A DNA stretch of 64,000 bases from Paenibacillus sp. SC116 (GCF_024733555.1 NZ_JANIOF010000002.1:522219-586218); one strand, 5' to 3'. Shown: positions 9,049-19,465, counted from the first letter of the stretch. The notes: generated by a model from the letters alone, not told the origin. Numbers and translations are program-made.

Positions 9049-10485
9049 ATGTCATTCAAAGGACGGACAGTAGCGCTCATGGTAGGCAGTGCAATCGTAT
9101 TGAGCAGCTTACTGACGGTGGCTGTGATGAACGTACCGGCTCTTTCCGGCCATGTGAATGCAACAGGTACGGGGTTCTCATCGCAGCAGATGCAGAAGCT
9201 TAACTCTGTGCTTCATATTATTGAGAGCAATTATATAGAGCCAGTTGAACGGGAAAAGCTGGTGTCCGGCGCATTGGACGGAATGTTTGCTGTTTTGAAA
9301 GATCCTTATTCTACTTATATGAGAAGAAGCGAGGCTACTTCTTTCAATGAAAGTGTTGAGGGTGAATTTACAGGAATCGGTGCTGAAGTATCGTTAGAGG
9401 ATGGCTCTGTTACGGTCGTCTCTCCGATCAAAGACTCTCCAGCTGAGAAAGCAGGCTTACAGCCTAAAGATGTACTCCTAACGGTTGATGGTGAAAGTCT
9501 TGATGGTAAAACTTTGACGGAAGCGGTTAGTAAAATCCGCGGTCCTAAAGGTTCTACCGTTAAGCTTGAGGTGAAGCGGCCTGGTCATGAGCAGGTTATG
9601 GTGTTCCATATTAAGCGCGACAAAGTAGATTTAGAGACGGTATATCCATCGATGCTGGAAGGTAATATCGGATATATTGAGCTTCGTCAATATTCTGCCA
9701 ACACAGCTGAACGCTTTGAAAAGGCGCTTAAAGAGCTGGAAGCGAAGCAGATGAAAGGGCTCATTATCGATGTTCGGAATAACCCAGGCGGAGTGCTTGA
9801 TACCGTTAAACAAATGACGGAGCTGTTTGTTCCTAACGGCAAGCCAATTTTGCAAGTGGAGTATCGAGATAAGAAGCGGGATGTTTATAAATCTAAAGGT
9901 ACGAAAGATGTGAAACCATACCCGATTGCAGTGCTAACAAATAAAGGCAGTGCTAGTGCTTCGGAAATTATGGCAGCTGCATTACAGGAATCAGCTGGAG
10001 CTATTCTTGTTGGTGATCATACCTTTGGAAAAGGTACGGTTCAAGCAAGTCATCTTGTCACCAAAAATGATGGGGATCTCATCAAGCTTACCATTGCGAA
10101 ATGGCTGACACCGGACGGTAAGTGGATACATGAAAAAGGAATTGAGCCGGATGTGAAGGTAGCTCAACCAAGCTACTTCCAAGCAGCACCTATTCCGAAA
10201 GATAAAACGCTGAAGCTTAATTTGACTTCTCCAGATGTGGCGAACGTTCAACACATTTTGAAGGGGCTCGGCTATTCGGTTGATCGAGTAGATGGTTACT
10301 TCTCACCTGATACGAAGCAAGCAGTAGAGAAGTTCCAAGGTGAACATAGTCTCCCAGTGACGGGGGAAGTGAATAAGTTGACTGCCGAGAAGTTGGAACA
10401 AGCGGTCATTAAAGCGATTCGTGATCCGAAGAATGATGCGCAATTGGATGCTGCGATTAAAGCGGTTCAGAAGGAAATTCGTTAG
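9049..10485 (+). CDS. ctpB: Carboxy-terminal processing protease, CtpB type (S41A)
   Basis: Secreted or membrane-anchored serine protease of 478 residues with the order hydrophobic N-terminal anchor (about 6-28), PDZ domain (about 95-175), S41 catalytic core (about 190-365) and a peptidoglycan-binding-like domain (about 395-455). Catalytic residues by spacing to characterised CtpB/Tsp are S303 (in GSASASEIM), K328 and Q332 (FGKGTVQ). In Bacillus, CtpB cleaves the SpoIVFA regulator during sporulation; the substrate here is unknown. The start at 9049 follows GGCGGTGAG. The frame runs back to 9004, but the extension lacks family similarity. It is followed directly by a terminator, so the MinJ-like gene may have its own promoter. 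Confidence 0.92.
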   Translation: MSFKGRTVALMVGSAIVLSSLLTVAVMNVPALSGHVNATGTGFSSQQMQKLNSVLHIIESNYIEPVEREKLVSGALDGMFAVLKDPYSTYMRRSEATSFNESVEGEFTGIGAEVSLEDGSVTVVSPIKDSPAEKAGLQPKDVLLTVDGESLDGKTLTEAVSKIRGPKGSTVKLEVKRPGHEQVMVFHIKRDKVDLETVYPSMLEGNIGYIELRQYSANTAERFEKALKELEAKQMKGLIIDVRNNPGGVLDTVKQMTELFVPNGKPILQVEYRDKKRDVYKSKGTKDVKPYPIAVLTNKGSASASEIMAAALQESAGAILVGDHTFGKGTVQASHLVTKNDGDLIKLTIAKWLTPDGKWIHEKGIEPDVKVAQPSYFQAAPIPKDKTLKLNLTSPDVANVQHILKGLGYSVDRVDGYFSPDTKQAVEKFQGEHSLPVTGEVNKLTAEKLEQAVIKAIRDPKNDAQLDAAIKAVQKEIR

Positions 10486-10499
10486 TCGTTGTCGAATAT

Positions 10500-10538
10500 A
10501 GAGAAGGTTGCAGGCTTCGGCTTGTACCTTCTCTTTTT
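10500..10538 (+). terminator. Terminator after ctpB
   Basis: AGAGAAGGT (10500-10508) pairs with ACCTTCTCT (10526-10534). An inner CAGGC/GCTTG stem is capped by a TTCG tetraloop, and a T-run follows. This is a textbook intrinsic terminator 14 bases after the stop. Confidence 0.9.
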
Positions 10539-10604
10539 GCTTTTGTTATTAGCGACTCATTTATTTTATATGGTAAGGTGTTATATAAGAAGGGGGCGAA
10601 AGAT

Positions 10605-11900
10605 GTGGACCTCATCGTTGCATTCGGTACTCGAATCGCTCAAGCAATATTGGTAGGGCTGTTGAATCCATTTTATTGGTTAGCAGTTGTGTTTATAGCG
10701 ATACAATATCGTCGTCAAATGCTTCTGGAACGACGGTTATATGCGGTTAAGATGCGGAGTTGGCTTGAGCAGACGTGGAGAGCTTTGCTGGGAGGGTTAG
10801 CTGCTGGAGTTATAGTCAGCTTTGCCGCTGTAGGGCTTGGTGCGCTAATTCCTAGTTCAGTAATGATATTGCTTTGGATTATAACTTTTGTACTCGTACT
10901 ATTTCGTGTTCGTTGGATCTGTCTCGCTTATGCTGGTGGAGTACTTGTACTGCTGCAGCTTATATTGCGACTTATGCCCGATTGGCAGCCTTCAGGATGG
11001 ATGGCGGCATGGGTAACAGATCTCAGAGATATGAACGCGGCAGGCTTGCTCGTCATTATCGCGCTCGTTCATGCGGCGGAGGCTTGGCTTGTACGTAAGC
11101 AAGCAGCACGCTTTGCGAGTCCTTTCTATATGGACAGCAAGCGGGGACGCATCGTAGGTGGTTATCAGATGAACATGTTCTGGCCGATGCCGTTGTTGCT
11201 GCTCGTACCTGCTGCTGATGGATTGGTACTGCCTTGGATGCCTTTGTTTGCGGAGGGAATAGGGACTTCGGGATGGGCATTCACTGCTTTGCCGATTGTC
11301 ATTGGTTTTAGTGATATGACCTATACGTATTTGCCGCAGGATAAGGCTAAAGTTACGGCGTCGAGACTGTATATGTATGCCGCAGCGCTACTGGCGGTGG
11401 CATTGCTAGCTCATTGGTGGTATCCATTAGCTCCGATTGGAGCGTTAGTGGCTATTGCGATGCATGAATGGCTTGTTTATCAAAGTCGCAGCGAGGAGTC
11501 AGGGCGAAGCTCGATGTATACGCATGATAAGCGAGGCTTACTTATCCAAGCAGTTTTGCCTGGAAGCCCGGCAGAAGAGTTGAAGCTTCAGCCAGGAGAA
11601 ATTATTTCGAAAGTAAATGGAATCCCTGTTCGAACTAAAGAAGGATTGCATCAGGCTTTACGCGCAAATGCGGCCTTTTGCAAGCTTGAAGTGTTAAATA
11701 GCAATGGGGATGTGAAGTTTGTGCAGCGTGCTATGTATGCTGACGAGCATCATCAATTAGGTGTATTATTAGCTCCAGATGACAAAGTATCTTATGTTGC
11801 TGCAATGAAGCCGTTATCTGTGAGGCAATTGTTCTTGTCTCCGTGGAGAAAATCTAACAAAAGGCTTGAGCAAGCTTCAGAAGAACAAACTCTTTCTTAA
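10605..11900 (+). CDS. MinJ-like polytopic membrane protein with C-terminal PDZ domain
   Basis: Integral membrane protein of 431 residues with six to eight predicted helices between about residues 10 and 300, then a cytoplasmic or peripheral PDZ domain (about 310-385; segment LIQAVLPGSPAEELKLQPGEIISKVNG, given here as positions with conserved GSPA and GEII). In B. subtilis, MinJ (YvjD) links DivIVA to MinCD and is encoded next to ctpB and ftsEX; the same neighbourhood and architecture are present here, which is the basis of the call. The start is GTG at 10605, preceded by AGAAGGGGG at 10588-10596. An upstream GTG at 10578 would translate through that ribosome binding site. Homology is inferred from architecture and synteny, not from alignment. 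Confidence 0.72.
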   Translation: MDLIVAFGTRIAQAILVGLLNPFYWLAVVFIAIQYRRQMLLERRLYAVKMRSWLEQTWRALLGGLAAGVIVSFAAVGLGALIPSSVMILLWIITFVLVLFRVRWICLAYAGGVLVLLQLILRLMPDWQPSGWMAAWVTDLRDMNAAGLLVIIALVHAAEAWLVRKQAARFASPFYMDSKRGRIVGGYQMNMFWPMPLLLLVPAADGLVLPWMPLFAEGIGTSGWAFTALPIVIGFSDMTYTYLPQDKAKVTASRLYMYAAALLAVALLAHWWYPLAPIGALVAIAMHEWLVYQSRSEESGRSSMYTHDKRGLLIQAVLPGSPAEELKLQPGEIISKVNGIPVRTKEGLHQALRANAAFCKLEVLNSNGDVKFVQRAMYADEHHQLGVLLAPDDKVSYVAAMKPLSVRQLFLSPWRKSNKRLEQASEEQTLS

Positions 11901-11921
11901 CGATGTGAATAGTATAAGTTG

Positions 11922-11956
11922 TGCTCTGACTCCAACTTGGATTCAGGGCATTTTTT
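11922..11956 (+). terminator. Terminator after the MinJ-like gene
   Basis: TGCTCTGA (11922-11929) pairs with TCAGGGCA (11943-11950) with one G-U pair, followed by six T. The last T is also the first base of a TGTGGATAA 9-mer. Confidence 0.85.
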
Positions 11957-12090
11957 GTGGATAATAAAGTGCTTACATTGAATATTCCACAATAGTTATT
12001 CCATGTTTGTGTATAAGTAGGTGGATAATGTGCATAACAAAAAAGTATATGTGAATAAGTCGTATGAAAATGTGGATAGATTGTGCGTAA
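11956..12090. promoter_or_regulatory. Array of DnaA-box-like 9-mers in phased repeats
   Basis: Between the convergent MinJ-like and motB genes lie seven 9-mers matching TGTGNATAA (reverse complement of the DnaA box TTATNCACA), all in one orientation. Exact matches are at 11956 (TGTGGATAA), 12008 (TGTGTATAA), 12029 (TGTGCATAA) and 12050 (TGTGAATAA). One-mismatch copies are at 12020 (GGTGGATAA), 12071 (TGTGGATAG) and 12082 (TGTGCGTAA). The copies at 12008, 12029, 12050 and 12071 are exactly 21 bases apart, two helical turns, so they would lie on one DNA face. No oriC genes (dnaA, dnaN) are nearby. A DnaA titration or regulatory cluster is the likely role, by analogy with the chromosomal DnaA-box clusters of B. 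subtilis; this is inference. Confidence 0.7.
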
Positions 12091-12104
12091 AACGTAAATG
12101 GAAG

Positions 12105-12133
12105 AAAAAAACACCTAGGGTTATCCCCCGGTG
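12105..12133 (-). terminator. Terminator after motB
   Basis: On the minus strand CACCGGGGG and the CCCTAGGTG arm fold around an ATAA loop (one mismatch, one G-U pair), followed by seven T (A-run 12105-12111 on the plus strand). It lies 18 bases beyond the motB stop. Confidence 0.8.
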
Positions 12134-12150
12134 CTGTGTTGGTTATAGCA

Positions 12151-13017
12151 TTATGAAGTTGGGCGCATGACGCCGCGCAAAATAATAATTTCTACACGAC
12201 GATTTTTTTGGCGGCCTTCTACCGTGTCATTAGTAGCGACCGGTCGTGTATCACCGTAACCTGCAATTTGAAATTGTTCTGTCTTTAGTTTGTGCTCGGA
12301 TATGAAGAAGCGAAGCACAGACAATGCACGTTCAGCTGATAGCTCCCAGTTGTCTTTGTAGCGGCTGCCAGACGCAAACGGAAGATTGTCTGTATGGCCT
12401 TCAATGCTAATCATAGAATCAAGTTGACTGAACAGAGAAGCGAGCTTTGTTAGCGTTGGCTCGGCTTGAGCAGTCAATTCAGATTGCCCGAGACTGAATA
12501 GGAGTCGGTCACTTAGGCGAATCTCGATTCCTTTAGGTACATCGCTGACACTGATGGAGTTTTGTAGATCATTTTCATCGATATATTGCTGGATCTTTTT
12601 CATCGTGTCTTGAAGCTTCTGCTCCTGCTTACGGAAAGCCAAGTCTTGTTGCGTAATTTGACCAATCATAACGCCTTGATTCGATGGCGGCTGTTTGCCG
12701 TCACGGTTGTCCGTGTTGTAATCGCCAGAGCCCCCATCTACCTTCGTTTCTAATCCGCCTGTCTCTCCCGGTTTCGTATGAGCACCTTCTAAAATACCGC
12801 TGCCTTCAGGCAGAGCACCATTGCCTCCACTATTGTTGAATGTGGATTGAAGAGTTGAAGATAAGGATTCATATTTAGTTAAATCGACCTGACTCATCGC
12901 GTACATAACGACGAAAAAAATCATGAGAAGCGTAATCAGGTCGGCATAGGTGATAAGCCATCTTTCTTGATTTTCGGCTGCGGGAGCTTGTCCGCGCCTT
13001 CTACTTCTGCGTCTCAA
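12151..13017 (-). CDS. motB: Flagellar motor stator protein MotB
   Basis: Stator subunit of 288 residues that anchors the ion channel to peptidoglycan. A basic N-terminus is followed by the single transmembrane helix (about 21-42) with the ion-binding aspartate D26 in YADLITLLM. A linker rich in Gly/Asn follows, then a C-terminal OmpA-like peptidoglycan-binding domain (about 165-280; GHTDN, NWELSAERA, YGDTRPVA). The TTG start lies inside the end of motA (17-base overlap) and is preceded by GAGGG. The linker between membrane helix and OmpA domain is long and glycine-rich. H+ or Na+ coupling cannot be decided safely from the sequence. Confidence 0.95.
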   Translation of the reverse strand: MRRRSRRRGQAPAAENQERWLITYADLITLLMIFFVVMYAMSQVDLTKYESLSSTLQSTFNNSGGNGALPEGSGILEGAHTKPGETGGLETKVDGGSGDYNTDNRDGKQPPSNQGVMIGQITQQDLAFRKQEQKLQDTMKKIQQYIDENDLQNSISVSDVPKGIEIRLSDRLLFSLGQSELTAQAEPTLTKLASLFSQLDSMISIEGHTDNLPFASGSRYKDNWELSAERALSVLRFFISEHKLKTEQFQIAGYGDTRPVATNDTVEGRQKNRRVEIIILRGVMRPTS

Positions 13018-13813
13018 CCTTCATCCCTCGATTCATTTCTGGCATTCGAGCTAACGGTTGATGAGAAGTTTCAGTCAGCATAAAGGAACTTAGCTTTTTG
13101 CGGATGATTTGTGGGTTTTCACCTGCTTGAATAGAGAGAATGCCGTATTGAATCATCTCCATTTCTCGAATGACTTGACTGCTGCGCACTTTAATCTTGG
13201 TGCATACCGGCAAATAGATGACATTGGCAGTTGCTACGCCGTACAAAGTTGCTATAAAGGCAACTGCAATCGAAGGCCCTAGGTTGGCAGGATCATTCAA
13301 GCTGCCAAGTACATGAATAAGACCCATGACTGTACCGATAATCCCCATGGTTGGAGCGTATCCGCCTGCAGCTTCGAATATTTTGGCATAACCTTCATGC
13401 TTCTGTTCGACAGCGTCGATATCTAGGTCGGTCAGTTCTTTCACCGTTTCCGCTTCAGTGCCGTCAACGACAAGTAGCAGACCATCTTTCAGGAAGGGAT
13501 TGTTATGTTTATGTGCTTCATCCTCCAGAACGAGAACACCTTCACGGCGAGCTTGAGTAGCCATTGCGACAATATCATCTATGAGTTGGGGCATCTCGGA
13601 CTTTGGCTGTGTAAACGCCATTCTCAATGCATCAGGTATTGTGCGCAAACGATTGGCTGGGAAGCTGACAACGACTGCGGCAATCGTACCGCCAAATACG
13701 ATGATAGCTGCAGTGCTTTCCCACAGCCCGCTCAAATGACCGCCTTCCATAATAAATCCGCCGATGAGTGCGATAAGCCCAGCGGCAATTCCGACAATCG
13801 TCGTTTTGTCCAT
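13001..13813 (-). CDS. motA: Flagellar motor stator protein MotA
   Basis: Ion-channel subunit of the flagellar stator (MotA5MotB2), 270 residues, with four predicted helices at about 2-22, 32-52, 150-175 and 183-205. A cytoplasmic loop contains the charged residues that act on FliG. The prolines of the helix 3/4 region are visible in GGYAPTMGIIGTVMG. The start is set at 13813 because GGGAGG precedes it and the protein then begins MDKTTIVGIAAGL; the frame is open 25 codons further upstream without family similarity. It is transcribed with motB. No other flagellar genes are in the window. Confidence 0.95.
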   Translation of the reverse strand: MDKTTIVGIAAGLIALIGGFIMEGGHLSGLWESTAAIIVFGGTIAAVVVSFPANRLRTIPDALRMAFTQPKSEMPQLIDDIVAMATQARREGVLVLEDEAHKHNNPFLKDGLLLVVDGTEAETVKELTDLDIDAVEQKHEGYAKIFEAAGGYAPTMGIIGTVMGLIHVLGSLNDPANLGPSIAVAFIATLYGVATANVIYLPVCTKIKVRSSQVIREMEMIQYGILSIQAGENPQIIRKKLSSFMLTETSHQPLARMPEMNRGMKVETQK

Positions 13814-14124
13814 AAATAGTATCCTCCCAAATGAAGTTCCCATTTGCATCCAAACAGTTGTAGGAGTATAATTAAAGGGAACAAACATTCTTATTTTACC
13901 TTGAATTAAGTTATGATGGATTGATAATAAATCCGTTCATTTCATATATAGCTATTTAGCATTGATATTTGCTGTTGTGATAGGGCTATACTGTTTCATA
14001 TATCGGGTGTTCGGAAGCGAAACTTTAGCATAATGACGGTGGTTGAGGGAAATGAATCTCAAGACCTAGAAGCAAGGTTTTATTAGATTAGGATCGAGAA
14101 TGAAGGGTGCGGTGATAAGCGAGT
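13814..14124. other. Divergent intergenic region, motA / uvrB
   Basis: No gene is seen. A possible sigma-A-like pair for uvrB is TTGATA at 13962-13967 with TATACT at 13987-13992, but the spacing of 19 is wide. A GTTCG half-site follows at about 14009, but the opposite half of a LexA box is missing. No clear SigD promoter for motA was found on the minus strand; a TATACT lies at 13870-13865 on that strand. Confidence 0.35.
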
Positions 14125-16122
14125 ATGGAACATATTCAGATGAGTTCGAAGTCGTTTGAGTTAGTATCAGATTTTAGTCCCCAAGGAGACCAGCCACAGG
14201 CGATTAAAGAACTGCTAAAGGGGGTCAATGAGGGGAAGCGATACCAAACGCTGCTCGGTGCAACGGGTACGGGTAAGACATACACGATTGCCCATACGAT
14301 TGCCCAGCTCAATCGGCCTACACTTGTCATCGCACATAATAAGACATTGGCTGCTCAGCTATGCAGTGAGTTCAAAGAATTTTTCCCTAATAATGCAGTG
14401 GAATACTTCGTCAGTTATTATGATTACTTCCAGCCCGAAGCTTACATTCCGTCCTCGGATACGTATATTGAGAAAGATTCAAGTATTAATGAAGAGATCG
14501 ATAAACTACGTCACTCTGCGACGTCATCTTTATTTGAGCGACGGGATGTTATCATCGTAGCGAGTGTATCGTGTATTTATGGTTTAGGTTCACCGATTGA
14601 ATACGGAAATTTGGTATTTTCTATACGTACGGGCATGGAAAGGTCACGCAATGAAATATTGTCCAAGTTGGTGGACATTCAATATCAGCGCAATGACTTG
14701 AATTTTGTGCGTGGAACATTCCGTGTACGGGGCGATGTAATCGAGATTTTCCCAGCATCCAAGGGAGAGCAGGCTGTTCGTGTAGAGTTGTTTGGCGATG
14801 AGATTGAGCGCATTACGGAAATTGATGTGCTTACGGGTGAGATTATTGGCGAACGTGATCATGTGGCGATATTCCCAGCATCTCACTTCGTTACAGCTTC
14901 GGAAACGATGAAGGTGGCGCTCGTTAATATCGAGCGTGAATTGGAAGAGCGCCTGCAAGTGCTGCGCAGCGAAAATAAACTGCTGGAAGCTCAGCGTCTT
15001 GAACAGCGTACGCGCTATGATATTGAGATGATGCAGGAGATGGGCTTCTGTTCTGGTATTGAGAACTACTCGGGTCCGCTTACGTTCCGTGAGCCTGGTG
15101 CGACACCATACACCTTGTTGGATTACTTCCCTGATGACTTTGTTGTTGTTGTCGATGAGTCACATGTAACGCTTCCGCAAATTCGAGGCATGTATAATGG
15201 TGACCGAGCAAGGAAGACAGTGTTGGTGGAACATGGTTTCCGTTTGCCGTCCGCATTGGACAATCGACCACTCCGATTCGAGGAGTTTGAGAGCAAAGTA
15301 AGCCAAGCTTTGTTTATCTCGGCAACGCCAGGACCATTTGAGTTAGAGCATACACCAGAGATGGTACAGCAAATCATTCGTCCAACGGGATTGCTTGATC
15401 CTGTTATCGAGGTTCGTCCTACGAAGGGACAAATCGATGATCTTATTGGAGAAATAAGAACGCGCATTGATAAGGATGAGCGTGTGCTCGTCACAACGTT
15501 GACGAAGAAGATGTCAGAGGACTTGACGGACTATTTGAAAGAGATAGGGATCAAGGTTAAATATTTACACTCTGATATTAAGACGTTAGAGCGGATGATG
15601 ATATTGCGTGATCTACGTCTAGGTGTTGTTGATGTATTAATCGGCATTAACTTGTTGCGAGAAGGATTGGACTTACCAGAGGTATCCCTGGTAGCCATTC
15701 TCGATGCGGACAAGGAAGGATTCCTGCGTGCGGAACGATCACTTATTCAGACAATTGGGCGTGCAGCGCGTAATGCGGATGGATTCGTTATCATGTATGG
15801 TGATAAGATTACGGATTCAATGGATAAGGCGCTCAAAGAAACGGCACGCCGTCGTACGATCCAAATCGCATATAATGAGAAGCACGGCATTACGCCGCAA
15901 ACGATCCGCAAGAAAGTACGGGATGTTATTGAAGCAACGAAAGCTGCTGAGTCGAAGGAAGAGTACACAACTAACAAACCTCTTGAGAAGATGTCGAAGA
16001 AGGATCGTCATGCTGTCATTGAGCGCTTAGAGCAGGATATGAAAGAAGCGGCGAAAAACTTGCAGTTTGAGCGTGCTGCGGAACTGCGCGATGCATTGTT
16101 GGAGCTGCGTGCAATGGATTGA
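14125..16122 (+). CDS. uvrB: Excinuclease ABC subunit B
   Basis: Damage-verification helicase-like subunit of nucleotide excision repair, 665 residues. Walker A GATGTGKT is at about 45-52. The beta-hairpin region [21 protein letters not shown] (about 96-116), which clamps the strand at the lesion, is present. Helicase motifs follow in the middle ([31 protein letters not shown]), and a C-terminal UVR motif that binds UvrC spans about 625-660. The start is ATG at 14125 after GGTGCGGTGA; an internal ATG at 14140 is less well placed. It sits 80 bases before uvrA, the usual Bacillus order. Confidence 0.97.
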   Translation: MEHIQMSSKSFELVSDFSPQGDQPQAIKELLKGVNEGKRYQTLLGATGTGKTYTIAHTIAQLNRPTLVIAHNKTLAAQLCSEFKEFFPNNAVEYFVSYYDYFQPEAYIPSSDTYIEKDSSINEEIDKLRHSATSSLFERRDVIIVASVSCIYGLGSPIEYGNLVFSIRTGMERSRNEILSKLVDIQYQRNDLNFVRGTFRVRGDVIEIFPASKGEQAVRVELFGDEIERITEIDVLTGEIIGERDHVAIFPASHFVTASETMKVALVNIERELEERLQVLRSENKLLEAQRLEQRTRYDIEMMQEMGFCSGIENYSGPLTFREPGATPYTLLDYFPDDFVVVVDESHVTLPQIRGMYNGDRARKTVLVEHGFRLPSALDNRPLRFEEFESKVSQALFISATPGPFELEHTPEMVQQIIRPTGLLDPVIEVRPTKGQIDDLIGEIRTRIDKDERVLVTTLTKKMSEDLTDYLKEIGIKVKYLHSDIKTLERMMILRDLRLGVVDVLIGINLLREGLDLPEVSLVAILDADKEGFLRAERSLIQTIGRAARNADGFVIMYGDKITDSMDKALKETARRRTIQIAYNEKHGITPQTIRKKVRDVIEATKAAESKEEYTTNKPLEKMSKKDRHAVIERLEQDMKEAAKNLQFERAAELRDALLELRAMD

Positions 16123-16202
16123 GGAGTAGAACGAATATTTCGTTCTATTGATATAGAAGCTTGAAATTGTGGTTCGCGTGAACCTAGAGCGGAGGGTGTA
16201 AG

Positions 16203-19094
16203 TTGGCTAGTGAGAATATCGTCATTAAAGGGGCAAGAGCCCACAACTTAAAAAATATTGATGTCACGATCCCTCGTGATAAATTCGTCGTGTTGACGGG
16301 TTTGAGCGGATCTGGCAAGTCATCTTTGGCATTCGATACGATTTATGCGGAAGGACAGCGTCGTTATGTAGAATCGTTATCTGCCTATGCGCGTCAATTT
16401 CTCGGTCAAATGGAGAAGCCAGATGTAGATTCGATTGATGGGCTTTCGCCTGCTATTTCTATCGATCAGAAGACAACTAGCCGTAATCCTCGTTCTACAG
16501 TAGGAACGGTAACGGAGATTTATGACTATCTTCGTCTATTGTTTGCACGTATTGGTCGCCCACATTGTCCAGACCACGGTCTTGAGATTACATCTCAGAC
16601 GGTAGAGCAGATGGTTGATCGAATTATGACCTATCCGGAACGGACCAAGCTGCAATTGCTAGCTCCCATCGTATCGGGACGCAAAGGCGAGCATAAATCT
16701 GTGTTTGCTGATATTCAAAAACAAGGTTTCGTTCGTGTACGTGTTGACGGAGAAATACGCGATGTGTCTGATGCGATTGAGTTAGAAAAGAACAAGAAGC
16801 ATAATATCGAAGTGGTTGTTGACCGTATCGTTGTTAAGGATGATATTGAAGCAAGACTTGCAGATTCGATCGAGACTGCGTTGAACTTGTCCGGTGGCAA
16901 GCTTATCGTTGATATTATTGATCAGGAAGAGCTTGTGTTCAGTTCCAAATTAGCTTGTCCAGAGTGTGGATTCAGCATCGATGAGTTGGCACCGCGCATG
17001 TTCTCATTTAACAGTCCCTTTGGTGCTTGCTCTGAATGTGATGGGCTTGGACAGAAAATGATTGTCGATGCTGAGCTGCTTGTGCCAGACCGAGATAAAT
17101 CAATCGATGATGGAGCATTCGAGGCATGGGCCGGAAGTACGTCGAACTACTATCCACAGTTCCTTCGTGCTGTCTGCGAGCATTATTCTATTCCGACTGA
17201 CATTCCGGTTTCACAATTGGAACCTGAGCATATGACGAAGATTCTTCATGGCACAGGATCTGAGAAGATTCGATTTGTTTATGAAAATGACTTTGGACAC
17301 CGCAAGGAAGCACAAGTTACCTTTGAAGGCGTTATTCATAATCTAGAGCGCCGCTATCGCGAGACAGCTTCCGAAGGCATCCGTGAATTTATCGAAGGAT
17401 TTATGAGTGCGAAGCCATGCGGTGGCTGTAAAGGGCATCGTCTTCGCAAAGAAAGTATAGCTGTGACGATTAATGATCAGAACATCGCGTTCGTTACGGC
17501 ATTGTCGATTGGTGAGGCGCAGCAATGGTTTGAGTCGTTGACACTTACAGATAAAGAATTGCTGATTGCAAGCCTTATTTTGAAGGAAATTAATGCTCGA
17601 TTGGGCTTCTTAGTCAATGTCGGGCTTCAATATTTGACGTTGAATCGAGCTGCTGGTACATTGTCCGGCGGTGAGGCACAGCGTATTCGTCTAGCAACAC
17701 AAATAGGTTCCAGCCTGATGGGCGTATTGTACATTCTAGACGAGCCGAGCATTGGACTTCATCAACGTGATAACGACCGTTTGATTCGCACGTTGGAGCA
17801 TATGCGCAATTTGGGCAACACGCTCATTGTTGTTGAACATGATGAAGATACGATGCTGGCTGCTGATTATATTATTGATATCGGGCCAGGAGCGGGTATT
17901 CATGGTGGTAAGGTTGTATCACAAGGTACACCGCAGGAAGTTATGCAGGATGAGCAATCCTTGACGGGTGCATATTTGAGTGGACGTAAATTCATTCCAG
18001 TACCGCTGCAGCGTCGTAAGACAGATGATCGTTGGTTGGAAATTCGCGGTGCAAAGGAAAATAACTTGCGCAACGTCAATGTAAAGATTCCGTTAGGTGT
18101 CTTTACGGCTGTAACGGGAGTTTCGGGATCAGGCAAGTCTACGCTTATTAATGAAATTCTTTATAAGACGTTAGCGCGTGATCTGCATAAGGCAAAAGTT
18201 CGTCCTGGTGCACATCGTGAAATTCGAGGCCTTGAGCATATTGAGAAGGTTATCGATATTGACCAGTCGCCAATCGGCCGTACGCCACGCTCCAATCCAG
18301 CAACGTATACGGGCGTCTTTGACGATATTCGTGATTTGTTCGCGACAACGAATGAAGCGAAGATTCGTGGCTATAAAAAGGGCCGTTTCAGTTTTAATGT
18401 GAAGGGCGGACGTTGTGAGGCATGCCGCGGGGACGGAATTATTAAGATTGAGATGCACTTCCTGCCGGATGTGTATGTGCCTTGTGAAATATGTAAGGGC
18501 AAACGCTATAATCGTGAAACCTTGGACGTTAAGTACAAAGGCAAAAATATCGCAGATATTTTGGGTATGACGATTGAGGATTCGGTAGCATTCTTCCAGA
18601 ACGTGCCGCGTATTCATCGTAAGCTGCAAACGCTGCTGGATGTTGGACTTGGCTATATGACATTGGGACAGCCGGCAACGACATTGTCTGGCGGTGAGGC
18701 ACAGCGTGTGAAGCTTGCTTCTGAGCTGTATCGCCGCAGTACGGGCAAGACGTTGTATATTTTGGACGAGCCGACTACAGGTTTGCATGTAGCGGATATC
18801 GATCGACTGTTAGAAGTACTGCATCGTCTTGTTGAATCAGGTGAAAGTGTGCTCGTTATTGAGCACAACTTGGATGTTATCAAGACAGCCGATTATATGA
18901 TCGACCTTGGTCCAGAGGGGGGCAGTGGCGGTGGTATGATTGTTGCTCAAGGTACACCGGAACAAGTCGTTCAAGTGAAAGAGTCATATACTGGACAGTA
19001 TTTGCTACCAATTATGGAACGAGATCGTGTACGCACAGTCGAGTTGCAAGGACAGCAGATAGACGAAGGTAATGAAGTAGGCAGTTCAACGTAA
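16203..19094 (+). CDS. uvrA: Excinuclease ABC subunit A
   Basis: DNA damage sensor of nucleotide excision repair, 963 residues, with two ABC ATPase modules. The first Walker A is GLSGSGKSS at about 33-41 and the second is GVSGSGKST near 639. LSGGEAQR signatures occur in both halves. Zinc-binding cysteine pairs are visible: CPECGFS/CSECDG in the first module and [16 protein letters not shown] in the second. The start is TTG at 16203, preceded by GGAGG. It forms an operon with uvrB and ends before a strong terminator at 19194. Confidence 0.98.
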   Translation: MASENIVIKGARAHNLKNIDVTIPRDKFVVLTGLSGSGKSSLAFDTIYAEGQRRYVESLSAYARQFLGQMEKPDVDSIDGLSPAISIDQKTTSRNPRSTVGTVTEIYDYLRLLFARIGRPHCPDHGLEITSQTVEQMVDRIMTYPERTKLQLLAPIVSGRKGEHKSVFADIQKQGFVRVRVDGEIRDVSDAIELEKNKKHNIEVVVDRIVVKDDIEARLADSIETALNLSGGKLIVDIIDQEELVFSSKLACPECGFSIDELAPRMFSFNSPFGACSECDGLGQKMIVDAELLVPDRDKSIDDGAFEAWAGSTSNYYPQFLRAVCEHYSIPTDIPVSQLEPEHMTKILHGTGSEKIRFVYENDFGHRKEAQVTFEGVIHNLERRYRETASEGIREFIEGFMSAKPCGGCKGHRLRKESIAVTINDQNIAFVTALSIGEAQQWFESLTLTDKELLIASLILKEINARLGFLVNVGLQYLTLNRAAGTLSGGEAQRIRLATQIGSSLMGVLYILDEPSIGLHQRDNDRLIRTLEHMRNLGNTLIVVEHDEDTMLAADYIIDIGPGAGIHGGKVVSQGTPQEVMQDEQSLTGAYLSGRKFIPVPLQRRKTDDRWLEIRGAKENNLRNVNVKIPLGVFTAVTGVSGSGKSTLINEILYKTLARDLHKAKVRPGAHREIRGLEHIEKVIDIDQSPIGRTPRSNPATYTGVFDDIRDLFATTNEAKIRGYKKGRFSFNVKGGRCEACRGDGIIKIEMHFLPDVYVPCEICKGKRYNRETLDVKYKGKNIADILGMTIEDSVAFFQNVPRIHRKLQTLLDVGLGYMTLGQPATTLSGGEAQRVKLASELYRRSTGKTLYILDEPTTGLHVADIDRLLEVLHRLVESGESVLVIEHNLDVIKTADYMIDLGPEGGSGGGMIVAQGTPEQVVQVKESYTGQYLLPIMERDRVRTVELQGQQIDEGNEVGSST

Positions 19095-19193
19095 AGTATA
19101 ATTATAAGCAGTTACACCGCAAGTTAAGTGGTAAGTGATAGTCTGAATCTCATTTATCTTGCAGTTGTTAATCGTTATCTGATCTGGAACATA

Positions 19194-19256
19194 AATGCGA
19201 TGTAGTAGGGGAAGCAGTGTTATTGCAGTCTTCCCTAATTACATCGCATTTTTTAT
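19194..19256 (+). terminator. Terminator after uvrA
   Basis: AATGCGATGTA pairs with TACATCGCATT, with a second GGGGAAG/CTTCCC stem inside and six T following the right arm. It lies about 100 bases after uvrA. The rest of the gap to 19465 holds no gene that can be supported. Confidence 0.85.
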
Positions 19257-19465
19257 ATGGACAGATGTGGGCATGTGGGCCAAGTTTGAACGATTTGACT
19301 TGCTACTTGCATATTGGCTGGCGGATGTATCAGTTCTTACGTACATAAGCCTACTCAATTGTTGTCTAAGGAAGGAGATTGTTGGAAGGAGATGGGCTTC
19401 CTTTGTCGAAAACGTTGTACAGACGATGTACTCGTGAATGGACTACAGGGCAAAGGGTGAGAGAA

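Noticed and set aside
11854..12114. 86-codon minus-strand frame across the DnaA-box-like array
   Set aside because: It arises from the repeat sequence itself, is rich in Tyr/His/Thr without domain character, and has no ribosome binding site.
13993..14020. LexA (SOS) box upstream of uvrB
   Set aside because: Only one GTTCG half-site is present near 14009; the partner CGAAC is replaced by a poor match, so I do not call SOS control from this sequence.
19382..19465. N-terminal extension of the HAD protein, or a 22-codon leader peptide from ATG 19391
   Set aside because: The strong Shine-Dalgarno at 19371-19377 is too close to the TTG starts, and the start at 19466 has a good site and gives the expected fold. 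The short frame has nothing else in its favour.
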